Notes under the pieces: model-generated
What the model was told of the DNA's origin: nothing
What the model saw: only the letters and a program-made list of their open reading frames with translations
The model's database searches: none
Shown: positions 8,386-17,131 of the stretch, piece by piece
How positions within the stretch are numbered: position 1 is the first letter of the stretch
How the letters are laid out: every line of letters begins with the position of its first letter
Position numbers and translations under genes: made by a program
NCBI RefSeq assembly: GCF_032027425.1
Contig: NZ_JAVSJA010000001.1
Location: 868,001 to 932,000 of the forward strand
Source of the DNA: Microcystis wesenbergii NRERC-220
GTDB taxonomy: Bacteria; Cyanobacteriota; Cyanobacteriia; Cyanobacteriales; Microcystaceae
DNA: 64,000 bases
Reading direction: 5' to 3'

Positions 8386-10068
8386 ATGATAGCGACAATA
8401 ATCGATCGCCTTACGGAAACCAACCCGCAAATTATGCGAGAATGGCAAGGAAGATTAACCCCGAAAAATATCTCGATCGCCTCGATTATCTCCCTAGTTG
8501 GTCAATTATTAGTTTATTTATACTATCAAAATCTCTTGCCGGTAGCGGCGGGATTTAGTCGTTACTGTACCGCTAATCCCCCCAATAACAACGATTATTA
8601 TCCCTATAGTGGGATTAAATACTGTATCCAAGACTTAAATGGTCAATGGATGATTATCTCCCAGTTATGGTGGTTAGATATCTTCACTTTTCTGAGTATT
8701 ACCGGCATTTTCGCTCTTTTAGTGGTGGGAACCTATCAATTAATCGCCGATCTTTCCGGGGAAGAGCGCCGGGGTACACTTAATTTTATCCGTCTGAGTC
8801 CCCAACCCGCCAGAACAATTTTTATCGGCAAACTTTTCGGGGTTCCCATTCTCCTCTATCTCGTCTGTCTTCTCGCTTTACCCTTTCACTTGGGGGCGGG
8901 TTTATTAGCAGGTATTCCCTTGTCGTTAATTTTAGCCTTCTACGCGGTTCTGATCGCTAGTTGTGCCTTTTTCTATCATGCCGCCCTCAGTTTCGCTTTA
9001 GCCACGCCATGGTTAGGGGGATTTCAACCCTGGTTAGGCAGCGCTACAGTCTTAATCTTTGTGTTTTATAGCACTATGTTTACTTCATCGGGCTATGGTG
9101 GTTCCCGTACCCCCTTTGATTGGTTAATTCTCTTTAATCCTAGTTTTGTCCTCCCCTATCTAGTTAAATCTACCTTTCTCCCCCCCGATGCGGTAGGCTA
9201 TCTAGGAATCTCACAAATCTTTGATCTGCGTTGGTACGGTCAATCTCTCTGGCAATCGGTTACAACGGGTATTAGTTTAATTTTTCTCAATTTTGCCCTC
9301 TGCACCTACGGGTTAACCAGAATTATCCAGCGTCGCTTCCATAATCCCCTCGCTACTCTTGTTAGTAAACCCCAAAGTTACTGGATGATGGGCTGTTTTA
9401 GCGCTATTAGCCTAGGTTTTGTCTTCCAAACTCTGGAACCGAGCTATATTTTCGATAATTTTGCGATTCTTAGCGTTTTTGTGGCAATTTTTGCCTTGTT
9501 AATCCTTTTTGCCCTCACTCCCCCCCGTCAAACTCTCCAAGATTGGGCGCGCTATCGTCATCTACAAGGAAAAAAGGGCATTAGTCTGGGGAAAGCTTTA
9601 ATCTTTGGCGAAAAAAGCCCTTCTACCCTAGCCATGGCTGTTAACGTCGCTATTGCTATTTTATTTATCCTTCCCGCTATTTTTATCGCCCCTCTCCATC
9701 AATATAAACTAGCCGCTGCAGCCGGGTTTCTCTTGGCAATGAACATGATTTTAGTCTATGCCGCTATCGCCCAATTATTGATGTTAGCCCGCACAAATAA
9801 ACGCGCTTTGCTGGCAGCCACTAGCATCGGCATTTTGATTATTTTCCCCTTTCTCTGTTTTGCTGTCTTGCGAGTTGATCCCAGTCAATCTCCGCTGTTA
9901 TGGTTTTTTACTTTTCTTCCCATTGCCGCTACTAAATACGCTACACTTCCCTCTTTCGCTTTGGCAATTTTCAGTCAGTGGTTGGGTTTAACCCTCCTCG
10001 GATGGCAAATTAATCGGCAATTAAATCGCCTTGGTGCCTCGACAACTAAAGCGTTAATCCCGGGCTGA
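8386..10068 (+). CDS. ABC-2 type transporter permease
   Basis: The 560-residue integral membrane protein has about twelve hydrophobic spans. An N-terminal cytoplasmic segment and first span (residues ~25-50) lead to the ABC-2 landmark ADLSGEERRGTLNFIRLSP near 125-143, the coupling-helix-type motif after a long TM. It is about twice the length of a simple ABC-2 permease, so two six-helix halves are plausible. A GAGAGG sequence precedes the ATG. No ATPase gene is adjacent; it must pair with one elsewhere. The substrate cannot be inferred. Confidence 0.8.
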   Translation: MIATIIDRLTETNPQIMREWQGRLTPKNISIASIISLVGQLLVYLYYQNLLPVAAGFSRYCTANPPNNNDYYPYSGIKYCIQDLNGQWMIISQLWWLDIFTFLSITGIFALLVVGTYQLIADLSGEERRGTLNFIRLSPQPARTIFIGKLFGVPILLYLVCLLALPFHLGAGLLAGIPLSLILAFYAVLIASCAFFYHAALSFALATPWLGGFQPWLGSATVLIFVFYSTMFTSSGYGGSRTPFDWLILFNPSFVLPYLVKSTFLPPDAVGYLGISQIFDLRWYGQSLWQSVTTGISLIFLNFALCTYGLTRIIQRRFHNPLATLVSKPQSYWMMGCFSAISLGFVFQTLEPSYIFDNFAILSVFVAIFALLILFALTPPRQTLQDWARYRHLQGKKGISLGKALIFGEKSPSTLAMAVNVAIAILFILPAIFIAPLHQYKLAAAAGFLLAMNMILVYAAIAQLLMLARTNKRALLAATSIGILIIFPFLCFAVLRVDPSQSPLLWFFTFLPIAATKYATLPSFALAIFSQWLGLTLLGWQINRQLNRLGASTTKALIPG

Positions 10069-10158
10069 AAAATACCGACTCACAGGGGGGATTAAATAAT
10101 ATCTCTTTGGTTAATTTTCTCCCCTTGAGTGTCGGTTAATTTTTTTTCCCAAAAAAGC

Positions 10159-10200
10159 TTGACAAAACCCCACGACTTGACAGATAATTTCTTATATAAT
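10159..10200 (+). promoter_or_regulatory. Possible orphan promoter (TATAAT with two TTGACA boxes)
   Basis: TATAAT lies at 10195-10200, with TTGACA at 10177 and at 10159. The spacings, 12 and 30 bp, do not fit the usual 16-18, so neither pair is ideal. No forward gene follows: the next gene, the PmbA-like one, is on the opposite strand. If active, it would drive a small non-coding transcript or antisense RNA. Confidence 0.3.
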
Positions 10201-10282
10201 GGGAATCCGTGCCTGCCTGCGACCCCCCTTTTTTCAGGTCAAATAAAGCCCAAAAAAATTAACCCCAAAAAGTAGGCTGAGT

Positions 10283-10418
10283 TAATTTCAGTTCCCATCT
10301 GATTAGGAGCATCTTTCAATTTGACAACGCCTATTGTAGGGCTAATTCATGAATTAGCCCTACACATAGTAATTTCAGTTCCCATCTGATTAGGAGCATC
10401 TTTCAATTTGACAACGCC
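10283..10418. repeat. 49-bp direct repeat flanking a 28-bp palindrome
   Basis: A 49-bp sequence starting TAATTTCAGTTCCCATCTGA and ending TTTGACAACGCC occurs identically at 10283-10331 and 10370-10418. The 38 bp between contain a perfect 28-bp palindrome at 10336-10363 (GTAGGGCTAATTCA and its mirror). It resembles the GTAGGGTTGATTCA palindrome found at 23,651, 36,969, 39,061 and 49,097. Two repeats only and no cas genes, so not a CRISPR array. Confidence 0.85.
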
Positions 10419-10424
10419 ACATTT

Positions 10425-11708
10425 TTACCCCACCACCGATAAACTATCAACGATTAGCGAGGGAGTATAACAGGAGCCATTCCATTGATTATCGGCTCCC
10501 AAAGCGATTAAATTCTGCAAAGCTGTATAAACATTTCCCGTCACCATTGTATCTTTAACTCGTCCGGTGATTTTGCCCTTTTCTATGCGATAACCCAGAT
10601 CGATATTGACAGAAAAATCGCCCGAAATATCCGCCCCATGACCTAAAATTTGGTCGATAACCAGGCCCTCATCTATTTGCGAGATTAAATCCTCTAAAGT
10701 TCCCTCTCCCGGTGCAACGATTAGATTAACCAAATCCGGCTGAGGATAAACCCCTAAACCGGGACGAAAACCGTTTCCCGTCGGAGTAGTTTTTAATAAT
10801 CTGGCCGTGGTACGATCGCTATAGAATTCTTTAACTCTACCTCCCTCAATTAAAGATAAAAATTTGGTAGGAGTTCCCTCATCATCAAAGGGACAACTAT
10901 AGGGTTCTCGATCCGGTTGTTGGGATAAAGTCAACTTTTCTGACATCACCAATTGACCGATTTTATCACTCCAGGGCGAAGACTTTTCTAGGATCTGTTT
11001 ACCATTTAAAGCCATCGCCACCGTACCCCATAACAGGGTAACTGCATTAGCAGTCAATAAAATTGGTAATTTTCCCGTGGGACTATCCACATTATTGGCT
11101 GCCCATTGTAGTCGCTGCAATAACTGTTTAATTACCGTTTCGGGATGAGGTGTACTGCGAGTATATTCCCCATCATAAACCGCCAGAAAATCCTCCCCCC
11201 GCACCCATTCAATCCCCAGATAATAACTCAAAGCTGTATCGGTATATTGACAATATAAACCCTGAGAATTAACTAAACGGGTGATTTCCCGTTCACATTC
11301 CCATTCACCACTACAAATAACCTCAGGGTAAACTTGGCGAATTTGGCCAATCATTTGATTACCCATCTCGATTAAAGATTCTACCGCCACATCTTGCCCA
11401 ATCGGGTCATAAATTGCCTGTCGTGGTGCCGAAAATTCGATTTCTTCCGGGTCATTGAGATAGGATAAATTTAACGCCGTTTCTACTAAAATTTCCGGTT
11501 CTACATCACCATAACCCACCGCTAACCCCGGACAACCCTCGCGCCATAATCTCAAGGCAGTTCCCACGGATTCGGAACTTTCTAACTGTTTAAGACGATT
11601 AGCCTCAAAAAAAACGGGATGGGAAAGGGAGGAAGATTGATAAACTTCGGCTGCCACCGCTCCCGATTTGAGAGCCAGTTCGATGAGTTGTTGCGGATCG
11701 ATCGTCAT
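10425..11708 (-). CDS. TldD/PmbA family protein (PmbA-like)
   Basis: The 427-residue product has the TldD/PmbA layout. The N-terminal half begins AAEVYQSSSLSHPVFFEANRL with variable strands, and the C-terminal half carries LGHGADISGDFSVNIDLGYRIEKG near residue 365. It lacks the HExxxH zinc motif that marks TldD, so it fits the PmbA (TldE) partner. In E. coli the two form a protease that trims microcin precursors and the CcdA antitoxin. The TldD partner is not in this window. The 3' end lies 7 bp from the 49-bp direct repeat. Confidence 0.85.
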   Translation of the reverse strand: MTIDPQQLIELALKSGAVAAEVYQSSSLSHPVFFEANRLKQLESSESVGTALRLWREGCPGLAVGYGDVEPEILVETALNLSYLNDPEEIEFSAPRQAIYDPIGQDVAVESLIEMGNQMIGQIRQVYPEVICSGEWECEREITRLVNSQGLYCQYTDTALSYYLGIEWVRGEDFLAVYDGEYTRSTPHPETVIKQLLQRLQWAANNVDSPTGKLPILLTANAVTLLWGTVAMALNGKQILEKSSPWSDKIGQLVMSEKLTLSQQPDREPYSCPFDDEGTPTKFLSLIEGGRVKEFYSDRTTARLLKTTPTGNGFRPGLGVYPQPDLVNLIVAPGEGTLEDLISQIDEGLVIDQILGHGADISGDFSVNIDLGYRIEKGKITGRVKDTMVTGNVYTALQNLIALGADNQWNGSCYTPSLIVDSLSVVG

Positions 11709-12018
11709 GGTGATAGTTTTTGAGATAATAGCTATCTGATTATCTCAAGCCCCGGCACTTCGGCGCAAACGCCGCTAATAAGACTCCGGCGAGTTAAAAA
11801 ATTTTTGCTTATTCATCGATATTTTTGAGCAAAGATGATCCAGTTGGCAAAAAAGTTATCATAGAATCGATCGAGAGCCAAAATAACTTCGATCAAAAGC
11901 TGCGTAAATTCTGTATTTTCTCTGGAAGTCTTAGATATAGCCTTTAGAATTTTGATCGTAGCGGTAGGCTAATTCAGATCAATTAAACTTCTTCCTCACT
12001 CCCGACTTTGTTAGTATC
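11709..12018. other. Divergent intergenic stretch, no gene seen
   Basis: This is 310 bp between the divergent pmbA-like gene and the metallopeptidase-like gene; both promoters must lie here. A short GC-rich hairpin (CGGCGCAAACGCCG) is near 11,761. No repeat of the families found elsewhere is present. Confidence 0.5.
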
Positions 12019-12639
12019 ATGAACCCTAACTCTGGCCGTAAACGTTTATTATCCCTGATATCTGCTGTTTCTTGTAGTTCCCTGTTGATTTTATCCCCTC
12101 TAGCCCAGAGAGCGCAAGCAGACGATATTACGGATGCCTTAGAAGCGGTAATTGAATATACTGCTCAATTACATCAGATCAATTTTAAGTATTTGTTAAG
12201 CGATGGCCCGATAACCACTCCCTGCGGTGTAATTTCCCTAGCGGCTTTCTGCACCCTAGATAATACAGTCTACGTCAATCTCCAGCAAGTTACTCGCATT
12301 AGTGATAATCCCCTATTTCCCCTTTACGCCGTCGCTCACGAGGCCGCTCACGCTGTTCAGTGGAATCGGGGTATCGGTGGCATCGATGAAGGGGGAATGA
12401 GCATCGGCATTGAATTACAGGCCGATTGTCTTGCGGGAGATACCCTTTCCTGGTTATTTACCGAAGCGAGAGGTTTATCCAAACAGGATTATATACTAGC
12501 GGGAAAACTTCTAGCGGAAGCGGCCTCGGAAGTGGGCGATTTTGAAGCTCCTAATCGCTCCCACGGCACACCCCAACAGCGAGGTGATTCGGTCCTGCAA
12601 GGATTCTACGGGGAAAATCATCAAGCCTGTATGCGTTAG
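12019..12639 (+). CDS. Exported zinc-metallopeptidase-like protein (HEAAH motif)
   Basis: The 206-residue protein has a signal peptide (basic start, then LLSLISAVSCSSLLILSPLA, cleavage likely after AQA near residue 34). A zinc-binding motif HEAAH occurs near residue 113 (YAVAHEAAHAVQW). An acidic pair further on (IELQADCLAGD, near 137) matches the third ligand region of YpfJ/neutral zinc metallopeptidases. Cysteines near 70, 79 and at the C-terminus could form disulfides. It is probably periplasmic. The substrate is unknown. It is somewhat shorter than YpfJ, so the family assignment is by motif. Confidence 0.72.
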   Translation: MNPNSGRKRLLSLISAVSCSSLLILSPLAQRAQADDITDALEAVIEYTAQLHQINFKYLLSDGPITTPCGVISLAAFCTLDNTVYVNLQQVTRISDNPLFPLYAVAHEAAHAVQWNRGIGGIDEGGMSIGIELQADCLAGDTLSWLFTEARGLSKQDYILAGKLLAEAASEVGDFEAPNRSHGTPQQRGDSVLQGFYGENHQACMR

Positions 12640-12690
12640 CTAACACTCAAGGCTGTATTTCCCCTAGAATGCCTAAAAAAGCTTAAAAAA

Positions 12691-12861
12691 CTACTGTAAC
12701 CCTAACCAAGATAACAGACCTTGGCCAGTGAGATACTCAATCAACAGGGTGATCACAAAACCAATCATAGCGGCCCTACCGTTGAGGCGCTCGGCATAGT
12801 CATTAAAGCCAAATTTGGGATCTTCTAATTTGGGGGTTTGAGTCGGTTGTGGTTCAGTCAT
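12691..12861 (-). CDS. High-light-inducible protein (HLIP / small CAB-like protein)
   Basis: A 56-residue frame starts with ATG at 12859-12861 and ends TAG. It contains the chlorophyll-binding helix signature [20 protein letters not shown] at residues 24-43, the ExxNxRxAMxGF core of the Cab/ELIP/HLIP superfamily, plus a short hydrophobic tail. HLIPs are one-helix thylakoid proteins that pair up, bind chlorophyll and carotenoid, and dissipate energy; some associate with chlorophyll synthase. chlG lies about 1.1 kb away on the same strand, separated by the BI-1 gene. It is easily missed because of its size. Confidence 0.92.
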   Translation of the reverse strand: MTEPQPTQTPKLEDPKFGFNDYAERLNGRAAMIGFVITLLIEYLTGQGLLSWLGLQ

Positions 12862-12949
12862 AATCTTTACAGGCTGTTTACATTTCTTTACTATTCTAGC
12901 GGAGTTAGAAGTTAGGTTGTAACTAATTTCTAACTCCTCTCTATTTGCC

Positions 12950-13678
12950 CTAATCTCGACCGTTAAGAGCGATTAAAAGGCGCAGAATAAAGATAAATAG
13001 GTTGATATAGGTCAAATACATCGATAAAGCAGCGCTGAGATACTGCTCATCTCTGTAGGTACGGGGCAAGATGTAAAAGTCCACCACTGCCGAGCCGGCA
13101 AACAAGAAAACCCCGATGCCGGAAATAGCGATTTCTAACCAGGTGGGAGTAACGCCACCAAAGATAGAGAAAATTAGCTGACCAATGAGAACAATAAAAA
13201 GAGCGAGAATACCGATGCTCACGGTTTGAGTCAGGGCTAAACCATCTTTTTCTGACAGATTCGAGCCGATATTCCGTCCCAACACAAAAGCGATGCCGCA
13301 ACCGAGGGCAGCAATTGCCACTCCTCGCAAACCGACACCGGAAGTACCTAAGGCCACATAGACGATTCCACTGAGAGTATAGCCAGAAAGAAGGCTATAG
13401 AGAGTCAGGAGGGGCAGAGCAGTGCTTTTATTGCCTCTTTCCGCAGTATTACGCGCGACAAAAAATAAAATAATCTCGGCAACCAGGGCGACAAAGAAAG
13501 TCGGGAAGAAAATCTGGGGATAGGATTGGAGCACACCTAAACCGCCATAGGTTCCCACCGCAGTCAAAATTAGACCGCCACCGAGATAGGGCAGGGCCTT
13601 GGGGATAACATTAGGGCCGATAAGTGCTTGGCTTTTAGCCTCGCGTAAAGCTTGACGAAAATTACTGGTATTACTCAT
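12950..13678 (-). CDS. Bax inhibitor-1 family membrane protein
   Basis: The frame opens upstream, but the ATG at 13,676-13,678 ([17 protein letters not shown]) is the likely start, giving 242 residues. Seven hydrophobic spans follow, ending in [18 protein letters not shown]. This pattern and the [14 protein letters not shown] loop are typical of bacterial BI-1/YccA-like proteins. Some family members conduct Ca2+ in a pH-dependent way; the role in cyanobacteria is not settled. It sits 88 bp upstream of the HLIP gene on the same strand. Confidence 0.85.
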   Translation of the reverse strand: MSNTSNFRQALREAKSQALIGPNVIPKALPYLGGGLILTAVGTYGGLGVLQSYPQIFFPTFFVALVAEIILFFVARNTAERGNKSTALPLLTLYSLLSGYTLSGIVYVALGTSGVGLRGVAIAALGCGIAFVLGRNIGSNLSEKDGLALTQTVSIGILALFIVLIGQLIFSIFGGVTPTWLEIAISGIGVFLFAGSAVVDFYILPRTYRDEQYLSAALSMYLTYINLFIFILRLLIALNGRD

Positions 13679-13838
13679 GGTGACTAGGTTCGAGATACTT
13701 GTCTCAATCAATCTTGTTAAACAGAAACTATTCTTGATTAGTTCGTCAAGAATGGCGAATCGGAGGGAAGAAAAAAAAGTAACTTTCTCCCCAGCATCGA
13801 TTCCCTCTTGATTGTAACGAAAAGACTAGGGATCGAGC

Positions 13839-13880
13839 TAAGTAGGTAGGTGTTAAAAATCCTCAGATACCCCCCCTTGA
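13839..13880. repeat. MITE-like element, TAAGTAG family, copy 3 (one end only)
   Basis: The left end TAAGTAGGTAGGTGTTAAAA and the first C-run are present, but the sequence then diverges at CCCCCCCTTGA and the other end is missing. It is a truncated copy in the gap between chlG and the BI-1 gene. Confidence 0.7.
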
Positions 13881-13967
13881 CCGCTCAAGTCACCGTCAAC
13901 AGAAGCCCGATTCAAGGCGATAATGTCCCGTCAACTGGATATTTCCTGTTTTTATTAATTACAATCC

Positions 13968-14948
13968 TCAGAGTATCCCCTGACCTAAAGCCAAACCTGT
14001 CACCAACATTCCTAACACTAGAAAAGGCTGGGCGCTGGCTTGATATTTGACATCATTTTTGAGCGGATCCCGCAGAAAATACATATCTTGGAAAGTGATC
14101 TGAGGGATAATTAGTAACAGTAAAATAGCGGCATAAAGATTCTGATGAATACTAATCAGATAACCCGCAATTCCCGCTTGAAAAACATCGATCATAATCA
14201 CACAAATCCAAGCGGCAGTGGTAATTCCAAACATAACTGGCAAGGATTTTAAGCCTAATTTTTCGTCACCCTCCACACTTTTAAAGTCGTTAACTACAGC
14301 AATGCCTAAACCCGCCAGACTATAGATGAGAGTTAGGATCATAATTGTCCCATTTAACTGACCAAAAAGGGCGTGACCAGCCCACCAAGGTAATGCTATA
14401 TAACTAGCACCGAGGGCATAATTTCCCAGCCAACCATTTTGTTTTAATTTTAAGGGTGGTGCTGAATAAATATAGGCGATAAAAGAACCAAATAGGGTTA
14501 AACAGAGCATGATCGGGAAATCATGACCGGCCCAGCGATCGAGAAGATAAGATATTCCTAATCCACCCACTAATAAAACCAAAATCTGGCCGACCACTTG
14601 CGGAATAGAAATTGCCCCCGAAGGAATCGGACGATAGGGTTCATTAATTGCATCGATTTCTCGATCATAAAAATCATTTAAAGTTTGGGTATAACCAGTC
14701 ATCAACGGACCGGAAAGTAACATACAGGCGGCCGCTTTTAAGACATCTTCTAAAGACCAAGTATAATTCCCCGATGAAGCCGCCCCACAGACAACCCCCC
14801 AAATTAGAGGAATCCAAGTGATCGGCTTCATCAATTGTAAGCGGATTTTCCAGAGGGAAGTTTCTGCCGATGAGGCTCCTTTCATGCCCAATAATTGGCG
14901 AGTTTTTGCGCCTCGATTATCCTTGTTTTCTATCTCGGTGTTCGACAT
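13968..14948 (-). CDS. chlG: Chlorophyll synthase (chlorophyll a synthase ChlG)
   Basis: The 326-residue UbiA-type prenyltransferase has about eight to nine membrane helices. The first Mg-diphosphate motif NDFYDREIDAINEPYRPIP is at residues 91-109. A second acidic region (VVNDFKSVEGDEKLG) is near 218-232. Both match ChlG/BchG. It attaches phytyl (or geranylgeranyl) diphosphate to chlorophyllide in the thylakoid membrane. The gene starts 6 bp after the ArsA-like ATPase gene on the same strand, so they are very likely one transcript. Confidence 0.97.
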   Translation of the reverse strand: MSNTEIENKDNRGAKTRQLLGMKGASSAETSLWKIRLQLMKPITWIPLIWGVVCGAASSGNYTWSLEDVLKAAACMLLSGPLMTGYTQTLNDFYDREIDAINEPYRPIPSGAISIPQVVGQILVLLVGGLGISYLLDRWAGHDFPIMLCLTLFGSFIAYIYSAPPLKLKQNGWLGNYALGASYIALPWWAGHALFGQLNGTIMILTLIYSLAGLGIAVVNDFKSVEGDEKLGLKSLPVMFGITTAAWICVIMIDVFQAGIAGYLISIHQNLYAAILLLLIIPQITFQDMYFLRDPLKNDVKYQASAQPFLVLGMLVTGLALGQGIL

Positions 14949-14954
14949 AATCCC

Positions 14955-16031
14955 TTAAAAAGAAATAATTAAGTAACCGTCTTGGAATTTCGCCCCTTTT
15001 ACCGCTCGTCCGGTTAGCGGCGGTGGTACATCAATATTACGCCGTTGATCCCCAGCTTCGATGGTTAATTCTGGACCCGATTGCGTCAGTTTTACCTGTT
15101 TTTTCTCGAATCCGGGTAAATAAACCTTGACCTGAGCGGCTGCCGTATCGATTATTAACGGTTTGGGCGGCTGCACCGTGAGAAAATTGGGTAACTCGGC
15201 GATTAATTCCTGCCAATCTTCTCCTTGACGGTCGGGTAAAATCGCCGCCGGCAGCGGGGCAAAATCCTCCGTAGCACTCTGACAGCGATTAAAAATCACT
15301 CCCCCCACATTTAAACCGATTTGCTGCGCCCCACCCCAAAGATATTTGGACTCTGCGATCGCAATTGGATCATCATTGGTGACTAGATAGGCTAAAACTC
15401 GCCGAGGATTAGCTAAAGCCGAGCGTCCCTCGTCTAAAATGTTATTATCGGCCTTCTGCCCTAAACCGTCGGGATTAAAAGAGAAATTCAGCACGGCAGC
15501 GGCGATCGGTTGGAAAAAGGGAGAAAGGGTGCGACCGATCTCAGAATCGCTGAAAACCTGCCGAAAACGCCGTAAATACCAGCCACCCACCTCTGGAATC
15601 CCCAACATTCTCAGACTGTTGATATCTCCGCTGCCGTCGTAGATGATGACATCGTAATTTCCGCTTTTATCCTGTTCGCGCAGGAAATTTAAAGCTAGAG
15701 CTTGATCCATCCCGGGTAAAATGCCCAACTCTTGACCATAAACATTTTTCAAGGTGGGAGAACGCAAATACTGCTTTTCTAATTCCTTGACTTCTTCCCA
15801 ACTTTTTTCTAGTAACTGGGTACTACTAAGCTGGATAACCGAGAGATTAGGGGCAATTTCCGTAATGGAGGAGCTAGGGGAGGCCTTGAGGAGTAATCCC
15901 CAAGCGGGGCTAGGATCCTGACCGATCAAGAGAACTTTTGACCCCAGACCAGCCATTTTTCTTGCCGAAGCGATCGCTATCGTACTGCGACCGCTGCCCC
16001 CCTTGCCCAAAAAGGTCAAAATTAAGGACAT
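14955..16031 (-). CDS. ArsA/Get3-like ATPase with C-terminal alpha-crystallin-type domain (Get3d-like)
   Basis: The 358-residue protein starts LILTFLGKGGSGRSTIAIA, a deviant P-loop of the ArsA/Get3 class. The first signature Lys is kept and the usual second Lys is Arg. A switch segment (IIYDGSGDINSLRMLGIPE) near 130 matches the family. The last ~65 residues (VYLPGFEKKQVKL to GYLIISF) look like an HSP20/alpha-crystallin beta-sandwich. No CxxC zinc pair is seen. This layout matches Get3d, a Get3 homologue of phototrophs. Tight coupling to chlG suggests a role in inserting or handling thylakoid membrane proteins; that is inference. Confidence 0.82.
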   Translation of the reverse strand: MSLILTFLGKGGSGRSTIAIASARKMAGLGSKVLLIGQDPSPAWGLLLKASPSSSITEIAPNLSVIQLSSTQLLEKSWEEVKELEKQYLRSPTLKNVYGQELGILPGMDQALALNFLREQDKSGNYDVIIYDGSGDINSLRMLGIPEVGGWYLRRFRQVFSDSEIGRTLSPFFQPIAAAVLNFSFNPDGLGQKADNNILDEGRSALANPRRVLAYLVTNDDPIAIAESKYLWGGAQQIGLNVGGVIFNRCQSATEDFAPLPAAILPDRQGEDWQELIAELPNFLTVQPPKPLIIDTAAAQVKVYLPGFEKKQVKLTQSGPELTIEAGDQRRNIDVPPPLTGRAVKGAKFQDGYLIISF

Positions 16032-16053
16032 AATTAATTCCTAAGCATTGTAT

Positions 16054-16245
16054 TTAGATGAGTTTGAGTTCATCCTCAAAAAACCAAGTAGCGGTCTTAT
16101 CATCGAACTGGACAACAGCACCAACACCGCTGCCATCGGTCATCTTAAAATTTTTGATGACACCCACTTTACCCAATTTACCCGCTACATCCGAGTTAAC
16201 GCGGTCTCTTAAGCGACAGACCTTGACTTTTTGCCCGATTTCCAT
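16054..16245 (-). CDS. DUF2862 family small protein
   Basis: A longer frame begins at 16,278, but the ATG at 16,245 (MEIGQKVKVCRLRDRV) fits cyanobacterial DUF2862 proteins, giving 63 residues. The sequence is a small beta-barrel-like fold (VKVCRLRDRV, VGVIKNFKMTDG, GAVVQFDD, TWFFEDELK), similar in feel to SH3-type domains. No function is known. It lies 22 bp upstream of the Get3d-like gene and is probably the first gene of a DUF2862-get3d-chlG transcript. Confidence 0.78.
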   Translation of the reverse strand: MEIGQKVKVCRLRDRVNSDVAGKLGKVGVIKNFKMTDGSGVGAVVQFDDKTATWFFEDELKLI

Positions 16246-16413
16246 TACTTCCACAGTTTTAATAAGACGATAATTCAATAAACCAATCCTAAGTTTAATA
16301 TAAATTCGTGTCAGATAAACCCCCCAATGCTCTTCAGTTATCGGTCTTTCTCAGATCATCTGCACTTAGCGATCATATATACTAAGTAGTTGGACAAAAT
16401 CAACTTCTTGGTT

Positions 16414-16480
16414 AGGATAGGCAAGAGGCAAAAGGCAATAGGTAAGCCCCCCCGATGTCGGGGGGGTTGGGGGGGTAAGA
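16414..16480. repeat. AGGCAAA heptamers plus G/C-run palindrome
   Basis: AGGCAAGAGGCAAAAGGCAA (7-bp units) is followed at 16,447-16,466 by CCCCCCCGATGTCGGGGGGG and then TTGGGGGGG. The same pairing of GGCAAGAGGCAAAAGGCA with a G/C-run palindrome occurs inverted at 33,286-33,360. That suggests the two sequences travel as one unit. Confidence 0.75.
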
Positions 16481-16531
16481 GGTAGTTAGATATGTGTAAT
16501 CAATTGTGTCTAGCTACTCAAAAAAGGGGTT

Positions 16532-16864
16532 TTATTTGGTTTCTGGGGCAGGATTTTGGAGATTTTCTATTTGTTCTCTTTGCTTGCGTTTAAACTCCTC
16601 GGCCGCTTCGTTGATATTATTGAGGGTGTCTTCCTGAAATTCCGCTCCGTCCCGGCTACGGCGAAAATTACTATTATGAATCAAGTCTAGAGGATTAAAA
16701 CCACCGAGACCATCCCTGCCATCGGAACTACGTTCATTTTTTTGATAATCCGGCTGACTGGGGTTCAAGCTTTGAGCTAACACTTGCGGATTAAAATCAG
16801 CCCCGACTAATAAAATAGTAGCTAGGAATAAAGACGATTTGAGCAACATTTTTTGAGTATTCAT
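16532..16864 (-). CDS. Small exported hypothetical protein
   Basis: This is a 110-residue protein with a signal peptide (MLLKSSLFLATILLVGADF, likely cleavage after VLAQS near residue 31). The mature region is short, charged and low in hydrophobics, with a conserved-looking GLGGFNPLDLIHNSNF segment near 52-68 and a C-terminal Glu/Lys helix (NEAAEEFKRKQREQIENL). It is expected to be periplasmic. I do not recognise the family. Neighbours give no hint. Confidence 0.6.
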   Translation of the reverse strand: MNTQKMLLKSSLFLATILLVGADFNPQVLAQSLNPSQPDYQKNERSSDGRDGLGGFNPLDLIHNSNFRRSRDGAEFQEDTLNNINEAAEEFKRKQREQIENLQNPAPETK

Positions 16865-16888
16865 AATCTGACTAACTCCTCAGAAAAT

Positions 16889-17027
16889 TAAGTGGGTAGG
16901 TGTTAAAAGTTGTCAGCCCCCCCCTTATCAAGGGGGGACTAAGGGGGGATCGGCATCCCCCTTATCAAGGGGGGCAGGGGGGATCAGAGGCAAAATCTAT
17001 CTTCAATTTAATTATAACTACTTACTT
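16889..17027. repeat. MITE-like element, TAAGTAG family, copy 4
   Basis: 139 bp with ends TAAGTGGGTAGGTGTTAAAA and AACTACTTACTTA and the two-module G/C core as in copy 2. It sits just upstream of the ATG of the small exported protein gene (start at 16,864), so it probably contributes to that gene's upstream region. Confidence 0.83.
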
Positions 17028-17067
17028 ATCTAGTTTTTGGTGGTGAGAAAGTTGTAGGCTTTTCAGT

Positions 17068-17130
17068 GAACAGTAAACTGATAACTGGTAACTGGTAACT
17101 GATAACTGATAACTGATAACTGATAACTGA
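17068..17130. repeat. GATAACT heptamer array
   Basis: Units GGTAACT and GATAACT repeat about seven times and end one base before the stop codon of the ABC permease gene at 17,132. The gene's 3' untranslated region therefore starts in the array. Confidence 0.8.
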
Positions 17131-17131
17131 T

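Noticed and set aside
10177-10200. Standard sigma-70 promoter with TTGACA/TATAAT
   Set aside because: The 12-bp spacer is too short for a normal promoter, so only a weak orphan promoter is listed.
10283-10418. Possible two-repeat CRISPR
   Set aside because: Only two copies, one spacer containing a palindrome found elsewhere, repeat too long and no cas genes.
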